Positions 1 to 6,598 of a stretch of DNA of 8,890 nt are shown here, piece by piece. Below the pieces are notes generated by a model. The model saw only the letters and a list, made by a program, of their open reading frames with translations. It was not told the DNA's origin and searched no databases. How positions within the stretch are numbered: position 1 is the stretch's first letter; each line of letters starts with the position of its first letter. Where the stretch lies: positions 1 through 8,890 of the forward strand of contig JAISAK010000057.1 in NCBI GenBank assembly GCA_031266695.1, given 5' to 3'. This DNA is from Treponema sp. GTDB taxonomy: Bacteria > Spirochaetota > Spirochaetia > Treponematales > Breznakiellaceae. Position numbers and translations under genes: made by a program.

Positions 1-756
1 CCCGCTCCCCCCAATTTCCTCATCATTCGCAAAGGTCGGTCCGCAGCTATCGCAGTGAACCAGTTCAAAATCCTTGCCCCAGATACTGCGCAGGCCGTCC
101 TGTTCGGTACATTCGATGGCGCCGGTAGGACAGACCGCCGCGCAGCTTCCGCAGCCCATGCAGTCCGGGGAAGCTTCATCGTAGGGGGTGGAGATTTTTT
201 TCTGCACTCCCCTGCCTACGGACGAGATGGCGCCGCTGCCGAGCCTTGCGCACGCTTCCGCGCAAAGCCCGCAAAGTATGCACGAATCCGCCAGGCGGTT
301 TTTTTCCGCGCCGGCCGCTGTATTTGCGTGCGCCGCGCCGGCCCGGGCAGCCGCGCTTCCCGAACCCGCGGCCTCCGGGGCCTCCGCGGAAAGGGAGAAG
401 CGCGCGTCGTCCGGTACTCCGTACATTTCGCAAAGCGACGCTATGCGGCTGCTCCGGGGCGCCCGGCTGCGGAGCAGGGCCAGTATATTGCGGCGCAGGC
501 GTTTAATTTTGTCACTTTCCGTATAAACCTCGCAGTCTTTGCTGAGGGGATACACGCAGGACACAACTACCCGCGGCTTCCCGCCCTCGTTTACCTCCAC
601 TACGCAAGCCCGGCAGCAGCCAAGGCCGGAAAGCGCTTCATGGTGGCAAAAACTGGGGATAAAAATTTCATTGCGGCGGGCAACTTCAAGTATGTACTCG
701 CCCTTTTGAGCTTCATATTCTTTGCTGTTGATTTTAACCTTGATTAAACCCGGCAT
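1..756 (-). CDS. HoxU-like iron-sulfur subunit of NAD(P)H diaphorase module (3' end cut by window edge)
   Basis: Electron-transfer subunit expected to pass electrons between the NuoF-like flavoprotein and a catalytic subunit. The visible 252 residues contain an N-terminal [2Fe-2S] ferredoxin domain with probable ligands C37, C48, C51 and C67. Two [4Fe-4S] motifs follow, at C159/C162/C165/C169 and C199/C202/C205/C209, then a CxxC pair at C235/C238 near the cut end. The His-Cys (HxxxCxxCxxxxxC) cluster motif expected in NuoG and HydA-type hydrogenases is absent between residues 90 and 120, which favours the short HoxU-like family over a NuoG or [FeFe]-hydrogenase large subunit. The ATG at 756 has GGGAGG eight bases upstream and overlaps the nuoF stop by 13 bp, suggesting translational coupling. 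Residues about 123-153 form an Ala/Gly-rich insert just before the first [4Fe-4S] motif. The gene continues past position 1, so a C-terminal fusion to a catalytic domain cannot be excluded. Confidence 0.85.
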   Translation of the reverse strand, partial: MPGLIKVKINSKEYEAQKGEYILEVARRNEIFIPSFCHHEALSGLGCCRACVVEVNEGGKPRVVVSCVYPLSKDCEVYTESDKIKRLRRNILALLRSRAPRSSRIASLCEMYGVPDDARFSLSAEAPEAAGSGSAAARAGAAHANTAAGAEKNRLADSCILCGLCAEACARLGSGAISSVGRGVQKKISTPYDEASPDCMGCGSCAAVCPTGAIECTEQDGLRSIWGKDFELVHCDSCGPTFANDEEIGGSG

Positions 757-2588
757 ACACTCTGCCTCCCTTCGGTATACACCGCGTCGAATTTACACGC
801 CCTGCGGCAGCTTCCGCAGGAGATACATACCGCGCTGTTGATGCGGTAAGGCCCGCCCTTCCGGCCGGAAGCCCCCGCCGAATCCGGCGGCCGGGAACCG
901 TCCATGACAATGGCCGACACGGGGCAGGCTTTGGCGCACTGGCCGCAGCTTTTGCAGGCGGATTCGTTAATCATAAAGCGGGTAAGGCTGGGGCATATCC
1001 CCGCGGGACATATTTTGTCCCTGATGTGGGCCTCGTATTCGCTGCGAAAATATTTAATCGTACTCAGGACAGGGTTGGGGGCGCTTTTACCAAGTCCGCA
1101 GAGAGATGCCCCCTGCATGGTTTCGCCGATTTCTTCAAGCAGTTCAATATCGCCTTCGCGTCCGCGGCCCGTGGTCAGGCCGGTGAGGATTCTCAGCATG
1201 TGCCTCAGCCCTTCCCGGCAGGGAGTACATTTACCGCAGCTTTCCTCGGTAAGAAAATTGGTGTAGTAACGGGCTACCTCTACCATGCAGGTACGATCGT
1301 CCATAACAATGATTCCGCCCGAACCCATCATGGAGCCGTATTTGTTGAGGCTGTCAAAATCAAGCTTAAGATCAAGCAGGGAAGCCGGTATGCAGCCCCC
1401 GGAGGGGCCCCCGGTCTGCACCGCCTTGAATTCCCTTCCGCCGGGAATGCCGCCGCCGATATCAAAAATAAGCTCTCTGAGGATCGTTCCCATAGGAACC
1501 TCCACAAGGCCGGTTCGCCTGATTTTTCCTACCAGGGAAAAGACCTTGGTTCCGGAACTTGTTTCAACGCCGACGCTTTTAAAATGATCCCCGCCGTGAA
1601 GGATGATGTAGGGGATATTCGCCAGGGTTTCCACATTGTTAAGTACCGTAGGTTTATCCCAGAGACCCCGCTGAACGGAACGTATATATTTTGTCCGGGG
1701 TTCGCCCACCCGCCCCTCAATGGAAGCCATGAGCGCCGAGGACTCGCCGCAGACAAAGGCGCCTCCTCCCCGTACCACGGATATGTCGAAATCCCTGCCG
1801 CTGCCGAGGATGTTCCTGCCCAGGTAGCCGCTTTTACGGGCGGCTTCCAGGGCTTTAAACATGCTGCGCAACGCCTGATCGTATTCATCGCGGATATACA
1901 TAAAGCCTTCGCTTGCGCCTACGGCCAGGGCCGCGATGCACAAACCTTCGATAACGCTGTGGGGGTCTCCCTCAAGAACCGCGCCGTCCATAAAGGCGCC
2001 GGGGTCTCCCTCGTCGCCGTTGCAGACCACGTACCTGGGCTGTTCCGGAAAACCCGCGCACTGCCGCCACTTGCGGCCGGTGGGAAAGCCCGCGCCGCCC
2101 CGGCCCCTGATGCCGGATTTTTCCACCTCGTCAATAATTTTTTCGGGATCCATAGTCAGGGCTTTTCCGAGGGCCCTGTAGCCGTCCCGGTTTGTATAAT
2201 CTTCCACAGACCAGGGTTCTATCCTGCCGGTGTTTCTGAGGGCAATTCTCATCTGCCGTGCGTAGAAGGGGTGTTCCTTTTCGGAACGGACGGACCTTCC
2301 TTCGTTGTCTTTGCCAAGGAGCCGTTCAACAACGCCGCCCGACGCTATCCCCGCGAGAATCTCCGGGACGTCCGCGGTTTTGACCCGGTAATAGGAAACA
2401 TCATCGGGAAGTATCTTTACCACAGGGCCTTCTTCGCAGAGTCCGTGGCAGCCGGTTTCTTTTATCTTTGGCATAAGGCCCGCGGCAGCGCCGGTTTTTT
2501 TTATCTCCTCCTCAAAGGTCTTGAGAATGTCAAAGGCGCCGTTGGCGGCGCAGCCTGTTCCGCAGCATACCAGAATCAGTTTATCCAT
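744..2588 (-). CDS. nuoF: NuoF/HoxF-like NAD(P)H-binding flavoprotein subunit
   Basis: Flavoprotein of a soluble diaphorase module that oxidises or reduces NAD(P)(H) at FMN. It is 614 residues from the ATG at 2588. In order: an N-terminal thioredoxin-like [2Fe-2S] domain (C8/C13 and C47/C51); the FMN/NADH-binding core with GRGGAGFPTG at 162-171 and GDEGDPGAF at 191-199; a SLBB-type region near 345-400; a [4Fe-4S] site with C451, C454, C457 and C497; and a C-terminal two-cluster ferredoxin domain (C545/C548/C551/C555 and C588/C591/C594/C598). This extended form with both N- and C-terminal FeS additions is typical of HymB, HndC and HoxF-like proteins in anaerobes, not of complex I, so the symbol marks family only. 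AGGAG sits seven bases before the chosen ATG. An in-frame start 48 bases upstream lies inside nuoE and was rejected. The gene overlaps nuoE by 8 bp. A short Gly/Ser/Ala-rich loop at about 563-580 separates the last two clusters. Confidence 0.93.
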   Translation of the reverse strand: MDKLILVCCGTGCAANGAFDILKTFEEEIKKTGAAAGLMPKIKETGCHGLCEEGPVVKILPDDVSYYRVKTADVPEILAGIASGGVVERLLGKDNEGRSVRSEKEHPFYARQMRIALRNTGRIEPWSVEDYTNRDGYRALGKALTMDPEKIIDEVEKSGIRGRGGAGFPTGRKWRQCAGFPEQPRYVVCNGDEGDPGAFMDGAVLEGDPHSVIEGLCIAALAVGASEGFMYIRDEYDQALRSMFKALEAARKSGYLGRNILGSGRDFDISVVRGGGAFVCGESSALMASIEGRVGEPRTKYIRSVQRGLWDKPTVLNNVETLANIPYIILHGGDHFKSVGVETSSGTKVFSLVGKIRRTGLVEVPMGTILRELIFDIGGGIPGGREFKAVQTGGPSGGCIPASLLDLKLDFDSLNKYGSMMGSGGIIVMDDRTCMVEVARYYTNFLTEESCGKCTPCREGLRHMLRILTGLTTGRGREGDIELLEEIGETMQGASLCGLGKSAPNPVLSTIKYFRSEYEAHIRDKICPAGICPSLTRFMINESACKSCGQCAKACPVSAIVMDGSRPPDSAGASGRKGGPYRINSAVCISCGSCRRACKFDAVYTEGRQSVCRV

Positions 2589-3060
2589 TGGGCTGCTCCT
2601 TTTTCCGGTAAGCGTCGAGTATCTTCTCCACCTCATCGGGCTTTACCTTGGGATGGTAGTCTTCGTCGATAACCATTACCGGCCCAATGGCGCAGGCGCC
2701 GAGGCAGTTGACGGTTTCCACGGAGAACACTTTGTCCGCCGTTGTTTCGCCGGCTTTGACGCCGAGTACCCGCTTGAGGGAATCCAGCAAAATTGAAGAG
2801 CCGCGGATATGGCAGGCCGTTCCGTCGCATACCTTGATGACGTGCCTGCCCTTGGGCTTAAGGCTCAACGCCCGATAGAAGGTTGCCATTGCATAGAGGG
2901 CCGCTGTTTTTATTTCCAGATATTTGGCGAGGATATCAAATCCTTCGCGCGGTATATAGCCGAATTTGCGCTGAAGGTCTTGCAGAATAGCCAGACTATG
3001 CCGTCTGTCTTTTGGATAGGATTCCACTACTTTTGTTATTTCCTCCGCCGGGATTGCCAT
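2581..3060 (-). CDS. nuoE: NuoE/HoxE-like [2Fe-2S] thioredoxin-fold subunit
   Basis: Small electron-transfer subunit that normally docks on the NuoF-type flavoprotein. The 159-residue protein has an N-terminal helical region containing LQRKFGYIP (29-37), then a thioredoxin-like [2Fe-2S] domain. Its four ligands follow the family spacing: C78-x4-C83 and C119-x3-C123. Length is normal for the family. A GTG at 3063 immediately precedes the ATG at 3060. The ATG is preferred because AGGAGG lies seven bases before it, against four for the GTG. It is first in a three-gene set whose reading frames overlap, and it follows a 132-bp gap containing a plausible promoter, so the set may be transcribed separately from the upstream Moco genes. 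The symbol marks family membership. Nothing here points to a membrane-bound complex I. Confidence 0.93.
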   Translation of the reverse strand: MAIPAEEITKVVESYPKDRRHSLAILQDLQRKFGYIPREGFDILAKYLEIKTAALYAMATFYRALSLKPKGRHVIKVCDGTACHIRGSSILLDSLKRVLGVKAGETTADKVFSVETVNCLGACAIGPVMVIDEDYHPKVKPDEVEKILDAYRKKEQPNG

Positions 3061-3105
3061 CACAGCGCCTCCTTTAATCCATTCATTATTGAAACCGATT
3101 CATTT

Positions 3106-3135
3106 ATCATAATGACGATTCCGGGATTAAGTCTA
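3106..3135 (-). promoter_or_regulatory. Putative sigma-70-type promoter for the diaphorase genes
   Basis: Reading the minus strand, TAGACT (3135-3130, four of six matches to TTGACA) and TATGAT (3111-3106, five of six matches to TATAAT) are separated by 18 bases. They lie about 45 bases before the nuoE start in the only sizeable gap between the Moco and diaphorase genes. The local AT content is higher than in the flanking genes. Prediction by eye only. Confidence 0.45.
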
Positions 3136-3158
3136 TTGCCCGCGCTGCCTTGAGGCGT

Positions 3159-3186
3159 GAAAAATCCCCAAGGGCTGCGGTTTTTC
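3159..3186 (-). terminator. Weak terminator-like hairpin after the MOSC-MogA gene
   Basis: About seven bases after the MOSC-MogA stop, the minus strand reads GAAAAACC, an 11-base loop, then GG, a bulged A and TTTTTC. This gives a mostly A-T stem followed by a T run. The stem is weak and nearly symmetrical, so it could act on either strand or not at all. Read-through into nuoE is plausible. Confidence 0.3.
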
Positions 3187-3192
3187 AAAGGA

Positions 3193-4215
3193 TTAAGGAC
3201 GGGCGCAGTCCCCGCCGCGGCCGGTTAAAATGTCCAGGCCGTGACCCAGCTCGGCGATGATGTATTCCAGGTTTTCCCGAACAGCCCTGGGGCTGCCCGG
3301 AAGATTAATGATCAGGGTTCTGCCCCGGATTGCCGCCGCCGCCCTGCTGAGCATGGCGCGGTTGGTGATGCCCATGCCCTGGGCCCGCAGGGCCTCCGGT
3401 ATGCCCGGTACAAGCCGCTCCGCCACCGCCAGCGTCGCCTCGGGCATTCTGTCCCGGGGCGAAAGGCCGGTGCCTCCCGTGGTAAGGACAAGATCCGCAA
3501 ACCCCCCATCGCAGATTTTTTTCATTTCATTTTCAAGGCCCTCTTGATCGTCCGGCAGCAGGGTATAGCCCACGGTTTTGTAGCCCGCGGCCCCGGCTAT
3601 TTCCCGAATAAGGGCGCCGCTTGCGTCTTCCCGCTCCCCGCAGGAAGCTTTGTCGCTTGCGGTGATAATCCAGAGCCGGCAGGCAGGGCCGCCGGAATCC
3701 GCGGCGCCGGCCTGTTCCGCTCCGGCAGACGCCGCGGCGTCAGGGATTTGCCCTGCCGCGCCGGTGGCAGACACCGCGGCCGAAGGTTCCTCCGCATACA
3801 TTTCATCTCCCGTGCTGATGATTCCCCCCCGGAGAACTTTGGCGAAAACCCCCTCTCTGGGCATGATGCAGTCCCCCATAACATTGAAAATGGCGCAATG
3901 ACTGTGACATTCTTTGCCAATTTGGGTCATTTCAAGGACAACCCCGCCGCAGCGGAGAATTGTCCCCACCGGAAGGCCGCGGAAGTCGATGCCCTCCACT
4001 ACCAGGTTTTCCCCGAAGGCGCCGTCGTCAACCCGCGCCCCCTTTGCCCGGAATTCGTTTATTTTGTCCAGCGAGAGCAGACTCACCTGCCTGTGCCAAT
4101 TGCCGGCATGGGCGTCGCCCCTAAGGCCGTGGCCCGCGACAAATTCCCCCCGGCCGATATTATGTTTTGCGGTTCCTTTTTCTGCACTTAAGCAGACAGC
4201 GCGGACTATGCCCAT
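3193..4215 (-). CDS. Fused MOSC-domain / MogA-like molybdopterin adenylyltransferase
   Basis: Bifunctional Moco protein of 340 residues. Residues 1-140 form a MOSC domain with GLRGDAHAG (30-38), FGENL (67-71) and a cysteine-bearing strand GKECHSHC (100-107). MOSC domains are associated with sulfur transfer or Moco handling, with C103 or C107 a candidate reactive cysteine. Residues about 142-180 are an Ala/Gly-rich linker. Residues 181-340 are a MogA/MoaB domain with TTGGTGLSPRD (245-255) and LPGSP (305-309), the family signature for binding and adenylating molybdopterin before metal insertion. The ATG at 4215 follows a GGGGG stretch with short spacing, nine bases after the moaA stop, so it is co-transcribed with moaA. 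Fusions of this kind are known in anaerobes. MoaB and MogA cannot be separated by motif alone. Confidence 0.92.
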   Translation of the reverse strand: MGIVRAVCLSAEKGTAKHNIGRGEFVAGHGLRGDAHAGNWHRQVSLLSLDKINEFRAKGARVDDGAFGENLVVEGIDFRGLPVGTILRCGGVVLEMTQIGKECHSHCAIFNVMGDCIMPREGVFAKVLRGGIISTGDEMYAEEPSAAVSATGAAGQIPDAAASAGAEQAGAADSGGPACRLWIITASDKASCGEREDASGALIREIAGAAGYKTVGYTLLPDDQEGLENEMKKICDGGFADLVLTTGGTGLSPRDRMPEATLAVAERLVPGIPEALRAQGMGITNRAMLSRAAAAIRGRTLIINLPGSPRAVRENLEYIIAELGHGLDILTGRGGDCARP

Positions 4216-4224
4216 AAGACCCCC

Positions 4225-5313
4225 TTAGCCGCCAATTTTGAACATGCCCTGATTTTCCCGCGCCGCGCCGGCAGCGCAATCACCGCGGGCGGCCGCGTTT
4301 TTGTCTTCCTTTGCCCCAAAAGCATGCCGTGCGGGTTTTAGGGAAACCAGTTCGGCTATCGCCTGTGCAAGCGCCTCGTCCCCCGCGCCGCCGCGGAGCC
4401 TTGTCCGCAGATCAAGGCCCTTTTCGCAGGCAAGGCAGGGTATGAGTATCCCCGTGGAACCGAGCCGCAGACGGCTGCAGGTTTCGCAGAAATTATGGCT
4501 TAGTGGATTGATGAAGCCTATTTTACCCTGAAAACCTTCAAGGCTGTAATACACCGCGGGGCCCTCGCCCAATTTTTCGAAAAAAGGCTTGAGTTCGCCG
4601 AAAGTTTTTTCCAGTATCGCGGCAACCTCGCGGCCGGGAATGAATTCCAGGCCGGCGGCGCAGCCAAGGGGCATAAGCTCAATAAAACGAACCGCGATAT
4701 TGCTGTCCTTTGCAATGGCCGCAAGGTTGACCAGGCCCTCCTCATTTATGCCGCGGAGGGGAACACAGTTTATCTTTATCGAAACCGGCCGCCGCGCCGC
4801 CGCGCCGTCCGGAGGGCAGCCCTGCTTCCGCGGAACCCGGCGGCCCGATTCCCGGGCGCTTAAATTTTTCACCCGCCCAAGCAGATTCTGCAGGCGCGCA
4901 AAATCCCCGCTGCCGCCCCGGGTAACGCGGGTAAAGGTTTCGCGGTCAAGGGAATCGAGGCTGATATTGATGCCGTCGATCCCCGCTTCAACAAGTTCTT
5001 CCAGACAGGCGTCCAGCAGTACGCCGTTTGAAGTAATGGTAACTTTTTCGATGCCTTCCGTTTTTTTCAGCCTTCGGATAAAGTCAACGGTTCCCCTGCG
5101 CGTCAGGGGTTCGCCGCCGGTTACTTTTATTTTGCGGATCCCCAGGCCGGCCATGATTCCGGCCAGCCGGAGAATCTCTTCAAAGGAAAGAATCTCGCTA
5201 TGGGGCACCGGCCTTACTCCGTTAGGCGGCATACAGTAAACGCAGCGCAGATTGCAGCGATCCGTTACCGAAATTCTAAGGTAGTCGATGATTCTGTTAA
5301 AAGAGTCCGTCAT
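4225..5313 (-). CDS. moaA: GTP 3',8-cyclase MoaA
   Basis: Radical SAM enzyme that, with MoaC, converts GTP to cyclic pyranopterin monophosphate, the first step of Moco synthesis. The radical-SAM cluster motif is C20-x3-C24-x2-C27, with a GGEP motif at 66-69. The C-terminal [4Fe-4S] site is C276-x2-C279-x13-C293. The protein ends in Gly-Gly (KIGG), the conserved MoaA tail that reaches into the active site, so the gene looks intact. Start chosen: ATG at 5313 (362 residues), because MTDSFNR directly before the core matches family N-termini. It overlaps the moaC stop by 17 bp and has no good ribosome site, suggesting coupling to moaC translation. A TTG at 5358 would add 15 residues. There are two unusual stretches: an Arg/Ala/Pro-rich insert at about 152-175, and an Ala-rich segment at about 334-355 just before the tail. 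Confidence 0.95.
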   Translation of the reverse strand: MTDSFNRIIDYLRISVTDRCNLRCVYCMPPNGVRPVPHSEILSFEEILRLAGIMAGLGIRKIKVTGGEPLTRRGTVDFIRRLKKTEGIEKVTITSNGVLLDACLEELVEAGIDGINISLDSLDRETFTRVTRGGSGDFARLQNLLGRVKNLSARESGRRVPRKQGCPPDGAAARRPVSIKINCVPLRGINEEGLVNLAAIAKDSNIAVRFIELMPLGCAAGLEFIPGREVAAILEKTFGELKPFFEKLGEGPAVYYSLEGFQGKIGFINPLSHNFCETCSRLRLGSTGILIPCLACEKGLDLRTRLRGGAGDEALAQAIAELVSLKPARHAFGAKEDKNAAARGDCAAGAARENQGMFKIGG

Positions 5314-5806
5314 TTTTTCGCTTGTAAGAACCGCTTCTTCCGCCTGATTTTTCTTCAAGCCTTATATCGCTTATTACCATAGCTCTGTCCAGGGCTTTGC
5401 ACATATCGTAAATTGTAAGCAACGCCGTTGAAACGCCGGTAAGGGCTTCCATTTCCGCGCCGGTCTTTCCCGAAAGTTTTACGGCGCAGCTTGCTTCAAT
5501 ACGAAAGAGGCCGTCCGGGCCGGCCGCGTCCGGAAGCTTAAAATCGACGGTACAGGTATCAAGACTGAGCGGGTGGCAAAGGGGAATAAGCTCCGAAGTT
5601 TTTTTCGCGCCCATGATTCCGGCCAGCCTGGCGGCCCCGAGGACGTCTCCTTTTTTGGCGGTTCCGCCCTTAATGGCTTCAAAGGTTTCTTTATTGACGG
5701 CAATGCGCCCTTTTGCGGAGGCCCCGCGGGAAGTAACCGCCTTGGCGGAAACATCAACCATTATCGCGCTGCCGGAAGAATCGAAATGGGTAAATTTTTT
5801 GCTCAT
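5297..5806 (-). CDS. moaC: Cyclic pyranopterin monophosphate synthase MoaC
   Basis: Converts the MoaA product, 3',8-cyclo-GTP, to cyclic pyranopterin monophosphate. The 169-residue protein has the N-terminal HFD (7-9), KKGD (51-54), the long signature ending [10 protein letters not shown] (71-80), and the catalytic region [19 protein letters not shown] (122-140). The C-terminal [15 protein letters not shown] (145-159) matches the usual family ending, after which about ten extra residues run into the moaA start. The ATG at 5806 has GAGGA just upstream. A 19-bp gap separates it from the upstream hydrolase, and it overlaps moaA by 17 bp, so all belong to one operon. Confidence 0.96.
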   Translation of the reverse strand: MSKKFTHFDSSGSAIMVDVSAKAVTSRGASAKGRIAVNKETFEAIKGGTAKKGDVLGAARLAGIMGAKKTSELIPLCHPLSLDTCTVDFKLPDAAGPDGLFRIEASCAVKLSGKTGAEMEALTGVSTALLTIYDMCKALDRAMVISDIRLEEKSGGRSGSYKRKNDGLF

Positions 5807-5825
5807 ACTATTCCTCTATACCATT

Positions 5826-6584
5826 CTATATCATTCCCCTTGCCGCTTCATCCCCAATAAAGGTGACCGGCCCGTGGCCGGGACAGACGCGGATAGCGCC
5901 GTCCATGCCAAACAGCCGCCGGAGGCTGGCGGCGAGCCGGGCCGTGCTGCCGCCGGGAAGATCGGTACGGCCGTAGTCGCCGCAAAAGAGGGTGTCCCCG
6001 CTGAAAAGTATCTTTGCGTCCCTGTCCCAGAGTCCTATGCTTCCCGGCGTATGCCCCGGCAGATGCAGCACCGTAAAAGGGCCTATTTCGTCCCCTTCCT
6101 CGAGGGTTCGGGCAGGGGAGGGCATATCTTCCCAGAGCTGATCCACATAGGCGGCATCGCCCGCCGCCGCGGTGAAACTCCGGCAATGGACAGAGTACGA
6201 ACCGGGCCCCAAATATTCGGCGTCATCCTTATGAATCGCGATAAGCGGAGCCGCCGCTCCGGCCCCGCCTTTGGCCGTGAATGCCGGAGCCTGTCCCGCC
6301 CCCCGCGGCGAATAGGCCGCGGCCAGGGACGGCAAAGCGGCGATATGGTCAAAGTGCCCGTGGGTAAGTAAAATATAGACAGGGACAAGCTTCAGTTGAT
6401 TAAGGCGGGCAATGATCCTGCCGCCTTCCGCGCCGGGATCAATTACCGCGCAGGCGGAGCAGCCCGGCGGAAGCGCGTACGGGTTTGCGGAGGCCGCGCC
6501 TGCCGGGTTTTCGCCGAGGGGGTAGATCCAGCAGTTGGTGGCTATCTCCCCAACCGTGATATGGCTGAATGTTTTTTCTCTCAC
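5826..6584 (-). CDS. Metallo-beta-lactamase-fold hydrolase (glyoxalase II-like)
   Basis: A 252-residue MBL-fold hydrolase, probably cytoplasmic since no signal peptide is visible. The metal-binding residues are all present: THGHFDH at 74-80 (H75, H77, D79, H80), PGHTPGS at 176-182 (H178), SGDTLF at 195-200 (D197) and CPGHGP at 234-239 (H237). This pattern is typical of glyoxalase II/YcbL-like proteins that hydrolyse thioesters, but the substrate cannot be read from the sequence. The start is GTG at 6584: an in-frame stop lies four codons upstream and the residues after it match family N-termini. No clear ribosome site precedes the GTG. It is first in the operon with moaC, moaA and MOSC-MogA. 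Ala/Gly-rich inserts occur at about 25-42 and 91-112. It may serve thiol or aldehyde metabolism and simply share the transcript. Confidence 0.9.
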   Translation of the reverse strand: MREKTFSHITVGEIATNCWIYPLGENPAGAASANPYALPPGCSACAVIDPGAEGGRIIARLNQLKLVPVYILLTHGHFDHIAALPSLAAAYSPRGAGQAPAFTAKGGAGAAAPLIAIHKDDAEYLGPGSYSVHCRSFTAAAGDAAYVDQLWEDMPSPARTLEEGDEIGPFTVLHLPGHTPGSIGLWDRDAKILFSGDTLFCGDYGRTDLPGGSTARLAASLRRLFGMDGAIRVCPGHGPVTFIGDEAARGMI

Positions 6585-6590
6585 GGAGGA
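6585..6590 (+). promoter_or_regulatory. Strong Shine-Dalgarno favouring a CTG start
   Basis: GGAGGA is followed by eight bases and then CTG at 6599-6601, in frame with the membrane-protein gene. The in-frame ATG at 6569 lies upstream of this site and has no purine-rich site of its own. The motif begins one base beyond the GTG start of the divergent hydrolase gene. It points to initiation at CTG, which is rare, or to a regulatory role for the overlap. Confidence 0.5.
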
Positions 6591-6598
6591 ATATTACC

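Noticed and set aside
1026..2672. A 548-codon open frame on the plus strand opposite nuoF
   Set aside because: It is antisense to a gene with complete FMN and FeS motifs, and its translation shows no recognisable domain. Long antisense frames are common in GC-rich coding DNA.
1..3060. Respiratory complex I (nuo operon)
   Set aside because: Only the three NADH-module subunits are present, the NuoF-like protein carries extra N- and C-terminal FeS domains, and no membrane subunits follow or precede. A soluble diaphorase module fits better.
3061..3192. Moco riboswitch or other structured leader before nuoE
   Set aside because: The 132-bp gap shows only a weak terminator-like stem and a promoter. 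I found no multi-stem architecture resembling the Moco RNA motif.
5314..5358. A TTG start for moaA adding 15 residues
   Set aside because: It would overlap moaC by 62 bp and lacks a ribosome site, and the ATG at 5313 places the protein start where MoaA proteins usually begin.
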